Notes: generated from the sequence alone by a model not told the origin. A stretch of DNA of 30,166 bases from Alkalihalobacillus alcalophilus ATCC 27647 = CGMCC 1.3604 (GCF_000292245.2 NZ_ALPT02000051.1:1-30166), one strand, 5' to 3'; counted from the stretch's first letter, positions 7,927 through 15,793 are shown. Program-made: numbers and translations.

Positions 7927-7954
7927 AGTTTACATAATATTTATTATAGGAGGC
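7927..7954 (-). other. dif: dif-like site for XerC/XerD (CodV/RipX) chromosome dimer resolution
   Basis: Read on the - strand, the 28 bp are: left arm GCCTCCTATAA, centre TAAATA, right arm TTATGTAAACT. The B. subtilis dif site as I remember it has ACTTCCTAGAA, TATATA and TTATGTAAACT. The XerD arm matches 11/11, the centre 5/6 and the XerC arm 8/11, in total 24/28. At this site XerC and XerD resolve chromosome dimers at the end of replication. Context agrees: parE-parC lies a few kb away (as near dif in B. subtilis), and gene orientation flips at this point. Confidence 0.82.
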
Positions 7955-7975
7955 AAAAAATAAAATAGAAATCCA

Positions 7976-8026
7976 GTCTCAATTGCAAAGTATACTTTAA
8001 GTTTTGAGACAGAATCGATCTTTTTT
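7976..8026. terminator. Inverted repeat with T-run, possible terminator
   Basis: GTCTCAA (7976-7982) pairs with TTGAGAC (8004-8010); inside the loop AAAGTATACTTT (7986-7997) is itself palindromic. A T-run at 8020-8025 follows on the + strand; on the - strand the T-rich part is further from the stem. It lies downstream of the leftward gene at 8060-8410 and may end its transcript. The imperfect T placement lowers confidence, and the structure could instead bind a protein near dif. Confidence 0.4.
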
Positions 8027-8059
8027 ATGAAACGAGTAATATTTATTAATTTTAAATTT

Positions 8060-8410
8060 TTAACCTAGAGATCTTCTTAATAAATTTTGAGCTGTTTTGG
8101 CATGGAATAATTTTTCTTGTTCAATTAAACCTAGTTCTAATTGTTGCTCGATTTGTTGAATTCTTTGTCTAATTAACCCTTTAAAATCCTTGACTTCTTT
8201 ATATAAATCAGTTTGAAAATGTGTGACTTGAACCCCGAATCTTTTGGCTTCTCGGTAAATCTCACCGATTAAATCTTCATCATTTACAATTTGTTGGAAA
8301 TATTCATCAAAGGTTTCGACCGTTCTTAATTTTACTACTTGTTCCTCAAAATCATTAAACAAGGCCTTAAAGTCGTTTACTACTTCTTTTAAAAATTGTT
8401 CGTAAATCAT
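8060..8410 (-). CDS. Hypothetical 116-residue helical protein next to dif
   Basis: I do not recognise this protein. It is charged and free of cysteine, with no signal peptide or membrane segment. It is predicted to be almost all helix, with a heptad-like C-terminal half (about residues 70-110, RQRIQQIEQQLELGLIEQEKLF) suggesting a coiled coil. Regular amino-acid composition and the absence of stops suggest a real gene. GGGAG lies about 12 bases before the ATG, which is rather far. It is the first gene on the - strand to the right of the dif-like site and is divergent from the AI-2E-family gene. A role linked to the terminus is possible but only by position. Confidence 0.6.
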   Translation of the reverse strand: MIYEQFLKEVVNDFKALFNDFEEQVVKLRTVETFDEYFQQIVNDEDLIGEIYREAKRFGVQVTHFQTDLYKEVKDFKGLIRQRIQQIEQQLELGLIEQEKLFHAKTAQNLLRRSLG

Positions 8411-8710
8411 AATCTGTCTAATCTCCCTTCCAAATTATCTATATTGTGTTATAGCTATCTCATTTTATTTACAATTATTGATTCTTTTGCAAAATAACGA
8501 TATTATGTATGTACTACCATTTTTATGCAATAAGGATTTTGTTGTGTTTTTTAATCCTTTATTTTCGTTCATTTTTAACATGATTTTGAGAATCATTCAC
8601 TTTTTTTAAAGTGCTTTTCATGTGAAAGACGAATATAATAAAATAAAGGTTACTAAAATTATACATATATCTATTTCAACTTTGTTGACTAGCAAGAGAG
8701 GAGTTGTTTT
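8411..8710. other. Divergent intergenic region
   Basis: These 300 AT-rich bases lie between two divergent genes and should hold both promoters. A good -10 (TATAAT, 8634-8639) points right; its -35 is weak. Just upstream, TTTCA-TG-TGAAA around 8617-8627 is a short palindrome. A sequence at 8587-8601 resembles a degenerate Fur box but matches only about 10 of 14 positions. No clear promoter for the leftward gene was found. Confidence 0.4.
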
Positions 8711-9829
8711 ATGACTCGACAGCATGCATGGATGGCATTACGTGCTGTGCTATTAGCCGTCGCTATATTTATCATTGGTTGGCTTTTTATCAAACTATTT
8801 TCCATTACGTACCCATTTTGGTTTGCGGCCTTATTTGCTTGGTTTTTACAGCCGTTTGTACGATTTCTTCAAGAAAAATTACGATTATCTTCTGGATTTG
8901 CGAGTCTGTTTGGACTATTAGGTGGCGTCTTGATCATTAGTAGTATTATTACAGGTATCGTCTTTTTACTTATTTACAGCTTCCGCAATTTCTTTATGCA
9001 GTTTCCAGCATGGATTGAGATGGCTTCAGTAGGGATTCAGAACTTTTTCAATAACGTTGTCTTCCCTTTTTGGCAAGAGGCGTTAGGTATTTTTAATAGC
9101 TTTAGTATTGAAGAACAGGAAGCTTTAAAGCAGAGTATTCTTCAACTCGGTACTCAGCTTGGTGCCTTATTAGGTCAATTAGGACAAGGGATTGTCGACC
9201 GATTTACTCATTTGCTATTAGGTTTACCGACCTTTTTTGTTGCTTTTTTGTTTTTCCTCTTGAGTATTTACTTTATGGGTAAAAGCTGGGCACAATATCA
9301 AGACTTTTTTAAAAAGACGATTCCATATGCAGTTAGGTTAAGAGCAAAGGATTTTAATGCTGCGATCAAAAATCGCCTTTTTGGATTTATTCGAGCTCAG
9401 TTTATTATTATGGCCGTCACTGCTTTTATTGTTATGATTGGTTTAACCATTCTAGGTGTTGATTATGTATTTACATTATCAGTTGTGATCGGAATTGCAG
9501 AATTATTGCCTTATTTGGGTACTGGTACGATTCTTATTCCATGGTTCATTTATTTATTCATTGCAGGTGACGTTAGTTTAGGAATAGGCTTAGCGGTTTT
9601 GTATGCGATTATCGTGATCATTCGTCAGCTATTAGAGCCGAAAGTTTTATCGAGTAGTTTAGATTTAAATCCGGTAGCAGTTCTGATTTCCTTTTTTGCG
9701 GGGCTTCAAGTATTTGGGGCGATTGGATTATTTATTGGTCCGGTAATACTTGTTCTTGTTATCATCTTACATGATATTAAAGTCACGCATGACATCGGGC
9801 GGTTTATTCGAGATGGTTTCTCTTATTAA
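8711..9829 (+). CDS. AI-2E/UPF0118-family membrane protein, YtvI-like
   Basis: A 372-residue membrane protein, close to the usual 350-380 of the family, with about seven or eight hydrophobic segments. Features include an N-terminal pair of helices, a long amphipathic middle (about 100-150), and the typical C-terminal block with a membrane hairpin and the family signature QLLEPKVLSSSLDLNPVAV...GLFIGPVIL. Members are described as permeases or exporters; YtvI of B. subtilis, of about this length, is a sporulation-associated member and looks most similar from memory, but the substrate is unknown. AGAGGAG lies 7-8 bases before ATG 8711. It is one of the few + strand genes right of the dif-like site, and no clear terminator separates it from the antitoxin RNA. 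Confidence 0.85.
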   Translation: MTRQHAWMALRAVLLAVAIFIIGWLFIKLFSITYPFWFAALFAWFLQPFVRFLQEKLRLSSGFASLFGLLGGVLIISSIITGIVFLLIYSFRNFFMQFPAWIEMASVGIQNFFNNVVFPFWQEALGIFNSFSIEEQEALKQSILQLGTQLGALLGQLGQGIVDRFTHLLLGLPTFFVAFLFFLLSIYFMGKSWAQYQDFFKKTIPYAVRLRAKDFNAAIKNRLFGFIRAQFIIMAVTAFIVMIGLTILGVDYVFTLSVVIGIAELLPYLGTGTILIPWFIYLFIAGDVSLGIGLAVLYAIIVIIRQLLEPKVLSSSLDLNPVAVLISFFAGLQVFGAIGLFIGPVILVLVIILHDIKVTHDIGRFIRDGFSY

Positions 9830-9842
9830 AAGCATTGAATAC

Positions 9843-9872
9843 TTGCTTCCTTTAAAGAATTGGTAGTATAAT
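9843..9872 (+). promoter_or_regulatory. Promoter of the antisense antitoxin RNA
   Basis: TATAAT at 9867-9872 with TTGCTT at 9843-9848, an 18-base spacer. Expected start near 9879. It points right, toward the toxin gene's 3' end. Confidence 0.6.
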
Positions 9873-9878
9873 ACAAGT

Positions 9879-10020
9879 AATTAATCACATACACTAAAAA
9901 GACCACAGGTGCTGAGAACACCTATGGTCACCAATAGCTTATTTCCCTCTAGGGGGTACGGCTATCATGGCAAAAATAATCCACCATGGCCTGTTCAGCT
10001 CAAGGGTGGATTATTTTTTT
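9879..10020 (+). ncRNA. Antisense antitoxin RNA of a type I toxin-antitoxin pair (RatA/SR4-like)
   Basis: Predicted RNA of about 140 nt. It has a 5' stem-loop, GACCACAGGTG (9901-9911) with CACCTATGGTC (9919-9929, one mismatch), and ends at the strong terminator at 9972-10020. Its 3' part is complementary to the 3' end of the toxin mRNA, including the toxin stop codon. This is the arrangement of TxpA/RatA and BsrG/SR4 in B. subtilis, where a convergent RNA pairs with the toxin message and promotes its decay or blocks translation. The start and length are inferred from promoter and terminator patterns only. Confidence 0.65.
9972..10020. terminator. Shared bidirectional terminator of toxin and antitoxin RNAs
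   Basis: A perfect 14-bp stem: AAAAATAATCCACC (9972-9985) with GGTGGATTATTTTT (10005-10018), 19-nt loop. Each side supplies a U-tract (T 10014-10020 rightwards; A 9972-9976 leftwards), so it can end both RNAs. The toxin stop codon (10011-10013) lies inside the stem. Confidence 0.85.
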
Positions 10021-10094
10021 TCGTAAAAAGACAGGATCGCTACAATTAGACTAGCAAAACTAATCATCAAAACTAACGATTGAAAAACTGTCAT
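10011..10094 (-). CDS. Type I toxin, 27-residue holin-like hydrophobic peptide (TxpA/BsrG group)
   Basis: The protein reads MTVFQSLVLMISFASLIVAI followed by LSFYEKK: a short N-terminus with a polar residue, one membrane helix and a lysine tail. This is the layout of the Firmicute 'putative holin-like toxin' group (TxpA, BsrG, BsrH), which inserts in the membrane. A very strong GGGGAGGTGG site (about 10100-10110) precedes the ATG at 10094. The mRNA would start at an extended -10 promoter about 64 bases upstream and end in the shared terminator, overlapping the convergent antitoxin RNA. The gene is too short for usual gene finders. It lies between the AI-2E-family gene and parC, close to the terminus. 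Alternatives such as a chance frame are unlikely given the ribosome site, promoter, terminator and composition together. Confidence 0.8.
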   Translation of the reverse strand: MTVFQSLVLMISFASLIVAILSFYEKK

Positions 10095-10164
10095 AAGCAC
10101 CACCTCCCCTCAAATGGAGATGATGCCATACCACCCTTGAGTTTTATTAAGCTATTGTCTGTTT

Positions 10165-10173
10165 ATTATATCA
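10165..10173 (-). promoter_or_regulatory. Extended -10 promoter of the toxin gene
   Basis: On the - strand the sequence is TGATATAAT, an exact TGn-TATAAT element; no good -35 is seen. Start expected near 10158, giving a leader of about 64 nt before the toxin ATG. Confidence 0.6.
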
Positions 10174-10210
10174 TGAATTATCTGGTAAATGGTTCCTATT
10201 TTTCGTTTTT

Positions 10211-10238
10211 AGTTTACATAATAATATTATTGTGTTTT
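10211..10238 (-). other. XerD-type dif half-site (candidate XerD-binding site 1)
   Basis: The - strand contains the exact 11-bp XerD arm of dif, TTATGTAAACT (10221-10211), but the XerC arm is not conserved (about 4/11). It is intergenic, between the toxin gene and the parC terminator, and in the same orientation as the dif-like site. B. subtilis XerD is reported to bind such half-sites without XerC and to unload SMC complexes near the terminus. Confidence 0.55.
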
Positions 10239-10310
10239 TTATTACTTGTACTCATTTCCCAAAAGATAAAACATAACTCCTGTAGCCACCTCCCACAAAC
10301 GTGTGGATTC

Positions 10311-10344
10311 AAAAAAAAGAACCGAACTAATAAATTCGGTTCTT
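10311..10344 (-). terminator. Terminator of parE-parC
   Basis: AAGAACCGAA (10317-10326) pairs with TTCGGTTCTT (10335-10344). Read leftward, the stem is followed by a run of eight U (A 10311-10318 on the + strand). It lies 15 bases after the parC stop. Confidence 0.9.
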
Positions 10345-10358
10345 CTAGGAGACATTGT

Positions 10359-12803
10359 TTATTCACTTATCTCTTCCTTTTGTTTATCTTTCCATACGTT
10401 AATAACGGTTCCCTCAGTAGCTGTATCAATTGCAAATGAGCCATTGCTATAGCGATCGCTATTTCGGAAGCTCTTTACGGACACAGTAGCGGTTGCTCCT
10501 TTATCAGTCGTCATAATGTACTCTTCGTTCGTATTTAGGACCCGTTTGCAGCCTACTAAACGGTGTGGATTTGATTTTAATTCTCTTAACATCACTAATC
10601 CCCGTTTGGCTCTTGATGATTTATCGAATTCAGAAATTGGCATTCGTTTGACGGCCCCACGTTGGGTAAAGATAATAAACTCAACTTTTTCATCTAAAGT
10701 AAACGACGTGGCATCGATCACAAAATCTTTTTCTTTTAAATTGATTCCTTTAACACCAGAAGCTCGTTGACCGACCAATGTCACTTCTTCTTCGCTAAAC
10801 CATAATCCATAACCTAAATGAGTTGCTAAGAAGAGTTCGCCTGTACCTTTTGTTCGCATGACACTAATAAGTTCATCGTCTGCTTTTAGTTTTAAAGCCA
10901 TTAACGGTTTGGAGTAACGTTGAGCCTGATAGAGTGATAGCTGGGTACGCTTCACCATACCTAGTTTTGTCACAAATAATAATGACTCTTCCTCTTCATC
11001 AAATGAACGGACACAGATCGCATCGATGACTTCATCATCCCGGTCAATACTGACAATATTGGCGACATGTTGGCCATTGTCCTTCCAACGAATATCAGGA
11101 AGCTGGTGAACTGGAATGTAGAGATAATTTCCTTGTTTTGTGAAAATTAAAAGTGTATCGGTCGTATTCATTTCTAGCCTCTTTAATAATCGATCCCCTT
11201 CTTTCATTCCAGGGTCATCGCCATTAGAAGCAGTATACGAACGAATGCTCGTTCTCTTCACATACCCTTCATTTGTGACTGTCACCATAACATCTTCAGC
11301 CGCAATTAAGACTTCCATGTTAATTTTCAAGTCTTCAATTTGGTGTTCAATAATCGTTCGACGTACATCAGAAAATTGTTTTTTAACAGATAAAAGCTCT
11401 TTTTTGATAACACCAATTAGTTTTTTCTCACTCGCTAAAATCGCTTCTAACTCATGAATACGACGCTCAAGCTCTGCCGCTTCTTCTTCTAATGTCGTGA
11501 TATCTGTATTCGTTAAGCGATAAAGTTGTAAAGTGACAATCGCTTCAGCTTGAGGCTCTGTGAATTGATATTTTTCGATTAAATTCGTTTTAGCATCTTT
11601 TTTATCTTTAGATGCACGAATCGTTGCAATGACATCGTCGAGAATTGAAACGGCTCGAATAAGACCTTGTACGATATGGTGACGATCGCGAGCTTTATCT
11701 AGCTCATAGGTCACTCTTTTCGTCACAACAGATTTCTGGTGGTCAATATACGCTTGAATAAGTGGTTGCAAGCCCATAAGTTTAGGTGTTTTGTTATGAA
11801 TGGCGACCATATTAAAGTTATAGGTCACTTGTAAATCCGTGTTTTTTAATAAATAGTTTAAAATTGCGGTCGCATCTGCTTCTTTTTTCAATTCCACAAT
11901 AATACGAAGGCCTGTTCGGTCGGTATCATCTCGAACTTCTGCAATCCCGTCGACCTTTTTATCAAAACGGAGCTCATCCATTTTTTTGACTAGATTGGCT
12001 TTTACAATTTCATACGGAATTTCCGTAATCACAATTTGCTGTCTTCCACCACGTAGTTCTTCAACCTCTGCTTTAGCTCGAACGACTATTTTCCCTTTTC
12101 CTGTCTGATAAGCTTGTTTAATTCCTTCAATGCCTTGAACAGTTCCACCAGTTGGGAAATCAGGTCCTTTAACAACCGTCATTAAGTCATCTAATGTCGT
12201 TTCAGGTCTTTCCATTTGCATGATAACACCATCAATAATTTCCCCCAGATGATGTGGCGGGATATCGGTAGCATAACCAGCGGATATTCCTGTTGAACCA
12301 TTGACAAGGAGATTTGGAAACATGGCTGGTAAAACAACTGGCTCCATTTCAGAATCATCAAAGTTTGGAATGTATTCTACCGTTTCTTTATCAATGTCTT
12401 TTAAGAGCATCGCGGCAATTTTTGACAATCTTGCTTCTGTATACCTCATAGCAGCTGGTGGATCACCATCAATCGAACCGTTGTTCCCATGCATATCTAC
12501 GAGTAACTGACGAACCTTCCAATCTTGACTCATACGAACCATCGCATCATAAACAGATGAATCGCCATGTGGATGATAGTTCCCGATCACATTACCAACG
12601 GTTTTAGCAGACTTACGGAATGCTTTATCCGCCGTATTTCCTTCACGGTACATCGCATATAAAATTCGTCTTTGTACCGGCTTTAAGCCATCTCGTGCAT
12701 CTGGTAGGGCACGTTCTTGAATAATGTATTTACTATAACGACCAAAGCGGTCACCAATCACTTCTTCTAAAGGAAGATCTAAGTAACGTTCTACTTGTGA
12801 CAT
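10359..12803 (-). CDS. parC: DNA topoisomerase IV subunit A (ParC)
   Basis: An 814-residue protein, near the B. subtilis ParC length. It is the breakage-reunion subunit of topoisomerase IV, which decatenates sister chromosomes. The catalytic tyrosine is Y121 in AAMRYTEARLSK. The quinolone-determining region reads HPHGDSSVYD, with the serine that quinolone resistance usually alters unchanged (S82). The C-terminal half carries beta-pinwheel repeats (about 500-810; e.g. GYVKRTSIRSY, GMVKRTQLSLY, GAVKRMPISEF). Distinguished from GyrA by its pairing with parE and by lack of a GyrA box. The ATG lies 3 bases after the parE stop, with GAGGAGG inside the parE end, so the two are co-translated. Its place beside a dif-like site fits its role at the terminus. 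Confidence 0.97.
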   Translation of the reverse strand: MSQVERYLDLPLEEVIGDRFGRYSKYIIQERALPDARDGLKPVQRRILYAMYREGNTADKAFRKSAKTVGNVIGNYHPHGDSSVYDAMVRMSQDWKVRQLLVDMHGNNGSIDGDPPAAMRYTEARLSKIAAMLLKDIDKETVEYIPNFDDSEMEPVVLPAMFPNLLVNGSTGISAGYATDIPPHHLGEIIDGVIMQMERPETTLDDLMTVVKGPDFPTGGTVQGIEGIKQAYQTGKGKIVVRAKAEVEELRGGRQQIVITEIPYEIVKANLVKKMDELRFDKKVDGIAEVRDDTDRTGLRIIVELKKEADATAILNYLLKNTDLQVTYNFNMVAIHNKTPKLMGLQPLIQAYIDHQKSVVTKRVTYELDKARDRHHIVQGLIRAVSILDDVIATIRASKDKKDAKTNLIEKYQFTEPQAEAIVTLQLYRLTNTDITTLEEEAAELERRIHELEAILASEKKLIGVIKKELLSVKKQFSDVRRTIIEHQIEDLKINMEVLIAAEDVMVTVTNEGYVKRTSIRSYTASNGDDPGMKEGDRLLKRLEMNTTDTLLIFTKQGNYLYIPVHQLPDIRWKDNGQHVANIVSIDRDDEVIDAICVRSFDEEEESLLFVTKLGMVKRTQLSLYQAQRYSKPLMALKLKADDELISVMRTKGTGELFLATHLGYGLWFSEEEVTLVGQRASGVKGINLKEKDFVIDATSFTLDEKVEFIIFTQRGAVKRMPISEFDKSSRAKRGLVMLRELKSNPHRLVGCKRVLNTNEEYIMTTDKGATATVSVKSFRNSDRYSNGSFAIDTATEGTVINVWKDKQKEEISE

Positions 12804-12806
12804 CGC

Positions 12807-14780
12807 TTATTCCTCCTCTTCTACTACAGCTAAGTTTTCGTTTTCTAAAATGTTTGTTTCCTCTTCTAATCCGAAAGCAACGTGAGACTCGATCCATTTA
12901 CGGCGTGGTTCTACTTTATCACCCATTAAGGTGGTTACACGTTTTTCCGCACGTGCTGCATCATCAATCTTGACACGAATAAGTGTTCTTGTTTCGGGAT
13001 CCATCGTCGTTTCCCATAGTTGTGTCGCATTCATTTCTCCAAGTCCTTTATAACGCTGAATCGTATAACCTCGGCCAATCTTTTTTATCGCCTCTTGTAG
13101 CCCTTTTTCATCCCAAGCGTATTCAATCACTTCTTTTTTTCCTGAACCTCGACTGACTTTATAAAGAGGCGGTAAGGCAATATACACTTTTCCAGCTTCG
13201 ACAAGCGGTCGCATATAGCGGTAAAAAAACGTTAATAACAGAACTTGAATGTGAGCACCATCGGTATCAGCATCCGTCATAATGACGACTTTGTCATAAT
13301 TAACATCATCAATCGTAAAGTCTGCTCCGACACCAGCTCCAATCGTATGAATAATGGTTCGAATTTCTTCGTTTTTCATAATGTCATCGATTTTTGCTTT
13401 TTCTGTATTAATAACTTTTCCTCGCAGTGGCAGTACGGCTTGGAATTTCCGATCGCGCCCTTGTTTAGCAGAACCACCGGCCGAATCGCCCTCAACAAGA
13501 TATAATTCATTTCGTTTCGGATTTTTTGACTGAGCTGGCGTTAATTTTCCGCTTAATAAAACATCTTTTCGTTTATTTTTCTTGCCATTACGTGCATCTT
13601 CACGAGCTTTTCTTGCTGCTTCGCGTGCTTGTGATGCTTTGACTGCCTTTTTAATTAAAAGAGAGGCGATATCTGGGTTTTCTTCAAGGAAATAAGAGAG
13701 CTTTTCGGACACGAGACTATCAACAGCCGAACGTGCTTCTGGAGTACCTAATTTTCCTTTTGTCTGTCCTTCAAATTGTAATTTAGCTTCTGGAACACGA
13801 ATCGAGATGATCGCTGTAAATCCTTCGCGAATATCAGAGCCATCTAAATTTTTATCTTTATCTTTTAGAAGCTTTACTTTACGTGCATATTCGTTCACGA
13901 TTCTCGTCATCGCCGCTTTCGCCCCAAGTTCATGGGTACCACCGTCTTTTGTACGAACGTTGTTGACAAATGAGAGCACATTTTCTGTGTACCCATCGTT
14001 AAATTGAAAGGCTAATTCCATTTCAATTTCATTGTTCTCTCCCGTAAAATAGACAACTGGAATTAATGTTTCTTTGTCTTCATTTAAATATTCAACAAAT
14101 GCTTGAATTCCTGTGTCATAAACGAATTGTTCACTGGACGTTTCCCCGCGTAAATCAACTAATTCAATTTTAATTCCTTTAAGTAAAAAGGCAGCCTCGC
14201 GTAAACGTTCGGTTAACGTTTCTAAATTATATGTAGTCGTACTAAATATGATAGGATCTGGCTTAAAATGAACAACCGTTCCGGTTCTACGAGTATTGCC
14301 AATCATTTCAAGAGTTTTGGCTGGCTTTCCACCATTTTCAAAACGTTGGCGGTAGCGTTTTCCATCACGCATAATTTCAACGACAAGCCATTCTGATAAA
14401 GCGTTTACTACCGAGGCTCCTACCCCGTGAAGTCCTCCACTTGTGGCATAGCCACCTTGTCCAAATTTTCCACCCGCATGTAAAATCGTAAAAATGACTT
14501 CTGGTGTCGGCTTCCCTAATTTATGCATTCCTGTTGGCATCCCGCGCCCTTCATCAGAGACAGAGATGCTGTTATCAGGGTGAATAGTGACATTTATGTA
14601 TTCTCCAAACCCCGCCAATGCTTCATCGACGGCATTATCAACAATTTCGTACACTAAATGATGAAGCCCTCTTGCGTCTGTACTACCAATATACATCCCT
14701 GGTCTCTTCCGTACAGCCTCGAGTCCTTCTAATACTTGAATGGAATCGTCGTTATATTCCAGATGATTTTTATTAACCAC
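12807..14780 (-). CDS. parE: DNA topoisomerase IV subunit B (ParE)
   Basis: A 657-residue ATPase subunit of topoisomerase IV. The GHKL ATPase domain shows the N-box EIVDNAVDEAL, DEGRGMP and GGLHGVGASVVNALS (about residues 40-125). A transducer domain follows (about 220-390), then the Toprim domain with EGDSAGGSAKQGRDR and DADTDGAHI metal-binding acids (about 430-510) and a C-terminal region ending in an acidic tail. The start is GTG (14780), since no ATG is near and AAAGGAG lies 10 bases upstream; the protein then begins MVNKNHLEYNDDSIQVLEGL, as in the family. It is first in the parE-parC operon. Confidence 0.97.
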   Translation of the reverse strand: MVNKNHLEYNDDSIQVLEGLEAVRKRPGMYIGSTDARGLHHLVYEIVDNAVDEALAGFGEYINVTIHPDNSISVSDEGRGMPTGMHKLGKPTPEVIFTILHAGGKFGQGGYATSGGLHGVGASVVNALSEWLVVEIMRDGKRYRQRFENGGKPAKTLEMIGNTRRTGTVVHFKPDPIIFSTTTYNLETLTERLREAAFLLKGIKIELVDLRGETSSEQFVYDTGIQAFVEYLNEDKETLIPVVYFTGENNEIEMELAFQFNDGYTENVLSFVNNVRTKDGGTHELGAKAAMTRIVNEYARKVKLLKDKDKNLDGSDIREGFTAIISIRVPEAKLQFEGQTKGKLGTPEARSAVDSLVSEKLSYFLEENPDIASLLIKKAVKASQAREAARKAREDARNGKKNKRKDVLLSGKLTPAQSKNPKRNELYLVEGDSAGGSAKQGRDRKFQAVLPLRGKVINTEKAKIDDIMKNEEIRTIIHTIGAGVGADFTIDDVNYDKVVIMTDADTDGAHIQVLLLTFFYRYMRPLVEAGKVYIALPPLYKVSRGSGKKEVIEYAWDEKGLQEAIKKIGRGYTIQRYKGLGEMNATQLWETTMDPETRTLIRVKIDDAARAEKRVTTLMGDKVEPRRKWIESHVAFGLEEETNILENENLAVVEEEE

Positions 14781-14898
14781 TATATAGAAACTCCTTTCAA
14801 CCGGCTGCTCCCCAAAAACAGCTTATCCCACCTTTACAGAAAATAAGAGTGTTCACTGCTTTATTGGTGATCTGTATTTGTATGTTTTGCCATTTTTA

Positions 14899-14926
14899 AT
14901 TGTATCGATATTTTCTAGATTCGCAA
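14899..14926 (-). promoter_or_regulatory. Possible sigma-A promoter of parE-parC
   Basis: On the - strand: TTGCGA (14926-14921), 16-base spacer, TACAAT (14904-14899). It would give a leader of about 110 nt. Moderately good match; no other candidate stood out. Confidence 0.4.
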
Positions 14927-14990
14927 CTGTTTTTCTGAAATCCTCTCATTCTCATGAAAAGGTAACAGAAAGTTATTTAGGATGATGATG

Positions 14991-15021
14991 AAAACACCTC
15001 TTCTAACTTAAGAAGAGGTGT
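14991..15021 (-). terminator. Terminator of the CoA-binding protein gene
   Basis: An 11-bp perfect stem ACACCTCTTCT (14994-15004) with AGAAGAGGTGT (15011-15021), followed leftward by UUUU (A 14991-14994). It lies 11 bases after the gene's stop. Confidence 0.8.
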
Positions 15022-15032
15022 AAAGCCATCTC

Positions 15033-15446
15033 CTATTTAAACTTTGCATGTTCCACCTTAATACAACGATTCATTACTGTAAGGATGTTATGTTCTTGTA
15101 AAAGCTTTGCGGCATCCTCGTCGAAGACATCCAACTGTGTCCAAAATACTTTCGGTTTGATTTCAGTGGCTTCTTTAGCCAAGTCATAAACAAATTCACT
15201 TCTTCTGAACACATTAATGATATCGACCTCTTTGTCAATATCCTTTAGTGAAGCGTAAGATTTTTGGCCAAGAACAGAATCAACCATTGGATTAACCGGA
15301 ATAATCTCATAACCAGCCTTTTGCATCGCTTCTGAGACCATATACGAGGTTCTAGCAGGGTTATTAGACAAACCAATAACTGCAATACGTTTATACTTAT
15401 GCAAAATCTCTTTTATTTGTTGATCCGTTGGATTTGTAAATGTCAT
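15033..15446 (-). CDS. yneT: CoA-binding protein, YneT/YccU family
   Basis: A 137-residue Rossmann-fold protein of the CoA_binding_2 type, about the family's usual size. The nucleotide-binding loop is near the start (AVIGLSNNPARTSYMVS, about 22-38), followed by IIPVNPM and the conserved VDIINVFRRSE and CIKVEH. Family members resemble the CoA-binding part of succinyl-CoA synthetase, but no enzymatic role is settled. AAAGGAG precedes the ATG. In B. subtilis yneT also lies just upstream of parE-parC, so this arrangement is conserved. Confidence 0.88.
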   Translation of the reverse strand: MTFTNPTDQQIKEILHKYKRIAVIGLSNNPARTSYMVSEAMQKAGYEIIPVNPMVDSVLGQKSYASLKDIDKEVDIINVFRRSEFVYDLAKEATEIKPKVFWTQLDVFDEDAAKLLQEHNILTVMNRCIKVEHAKFK

Positions 15447-15793
15447 GATTTTAACTCCTTTGGCCCACTTGTTTAATAAGGGTACCTTTTTTTAGTAATT
15501 TCTGCAACTTTCAATTAAATTCTCTCTCATGCTAGCTTACTTCGCTTTTTTTAATCGATATTCCTTCTTTTGTCACTCGTCTAAATAAATGAATACTTGT
15601 GTAACCAGTGTAAAATTATCGTTCCCAACCTTATCTTATCTCAAACCTTTTTAATCATCAAGATAAATAAGATCGTACGTTCGTTATTCCTTGTTCTTTA
15701 TAATCAAACTCCTTTTCTTATTTGAAAACACAAGCTAAAATGAAAACAAGTTGAGAGCAAGCTTTTTTACAGTGCACTTTACTAAAGGAGAAG
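15447..15793. other. Divergent intergenic region
   Basis: About 350 bases between yneT (leftward) and the dehydrogenase gene (rightward). A TATAAT at 15699-15704 could serve the rightward gene, but its -35 (near 15676) is poor. No small gene, RNA structure or repeat is clear. Confidence 0.35.

Noticed and set aside
7946..7954. AGGAGG-like ribosome site before an undetected gene
   Set aside because: No start codon with an open frame follows; the bases are part of the XerC arm of the dif-like site.
8587..8601. Fur box upstream of the AI-2E-family gene
   Set aside because: Only about 10 of 14 positions fit the TGATAAT-n-ATTATCA consensus, and the target is not an iron gene.
10080..10439. 119-codon rightward frame
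   Set aside because: It runs through the toxin leader, a XerD half-site, the parC terminator and the antisense of parC; no ribosome site and no family resemblance.
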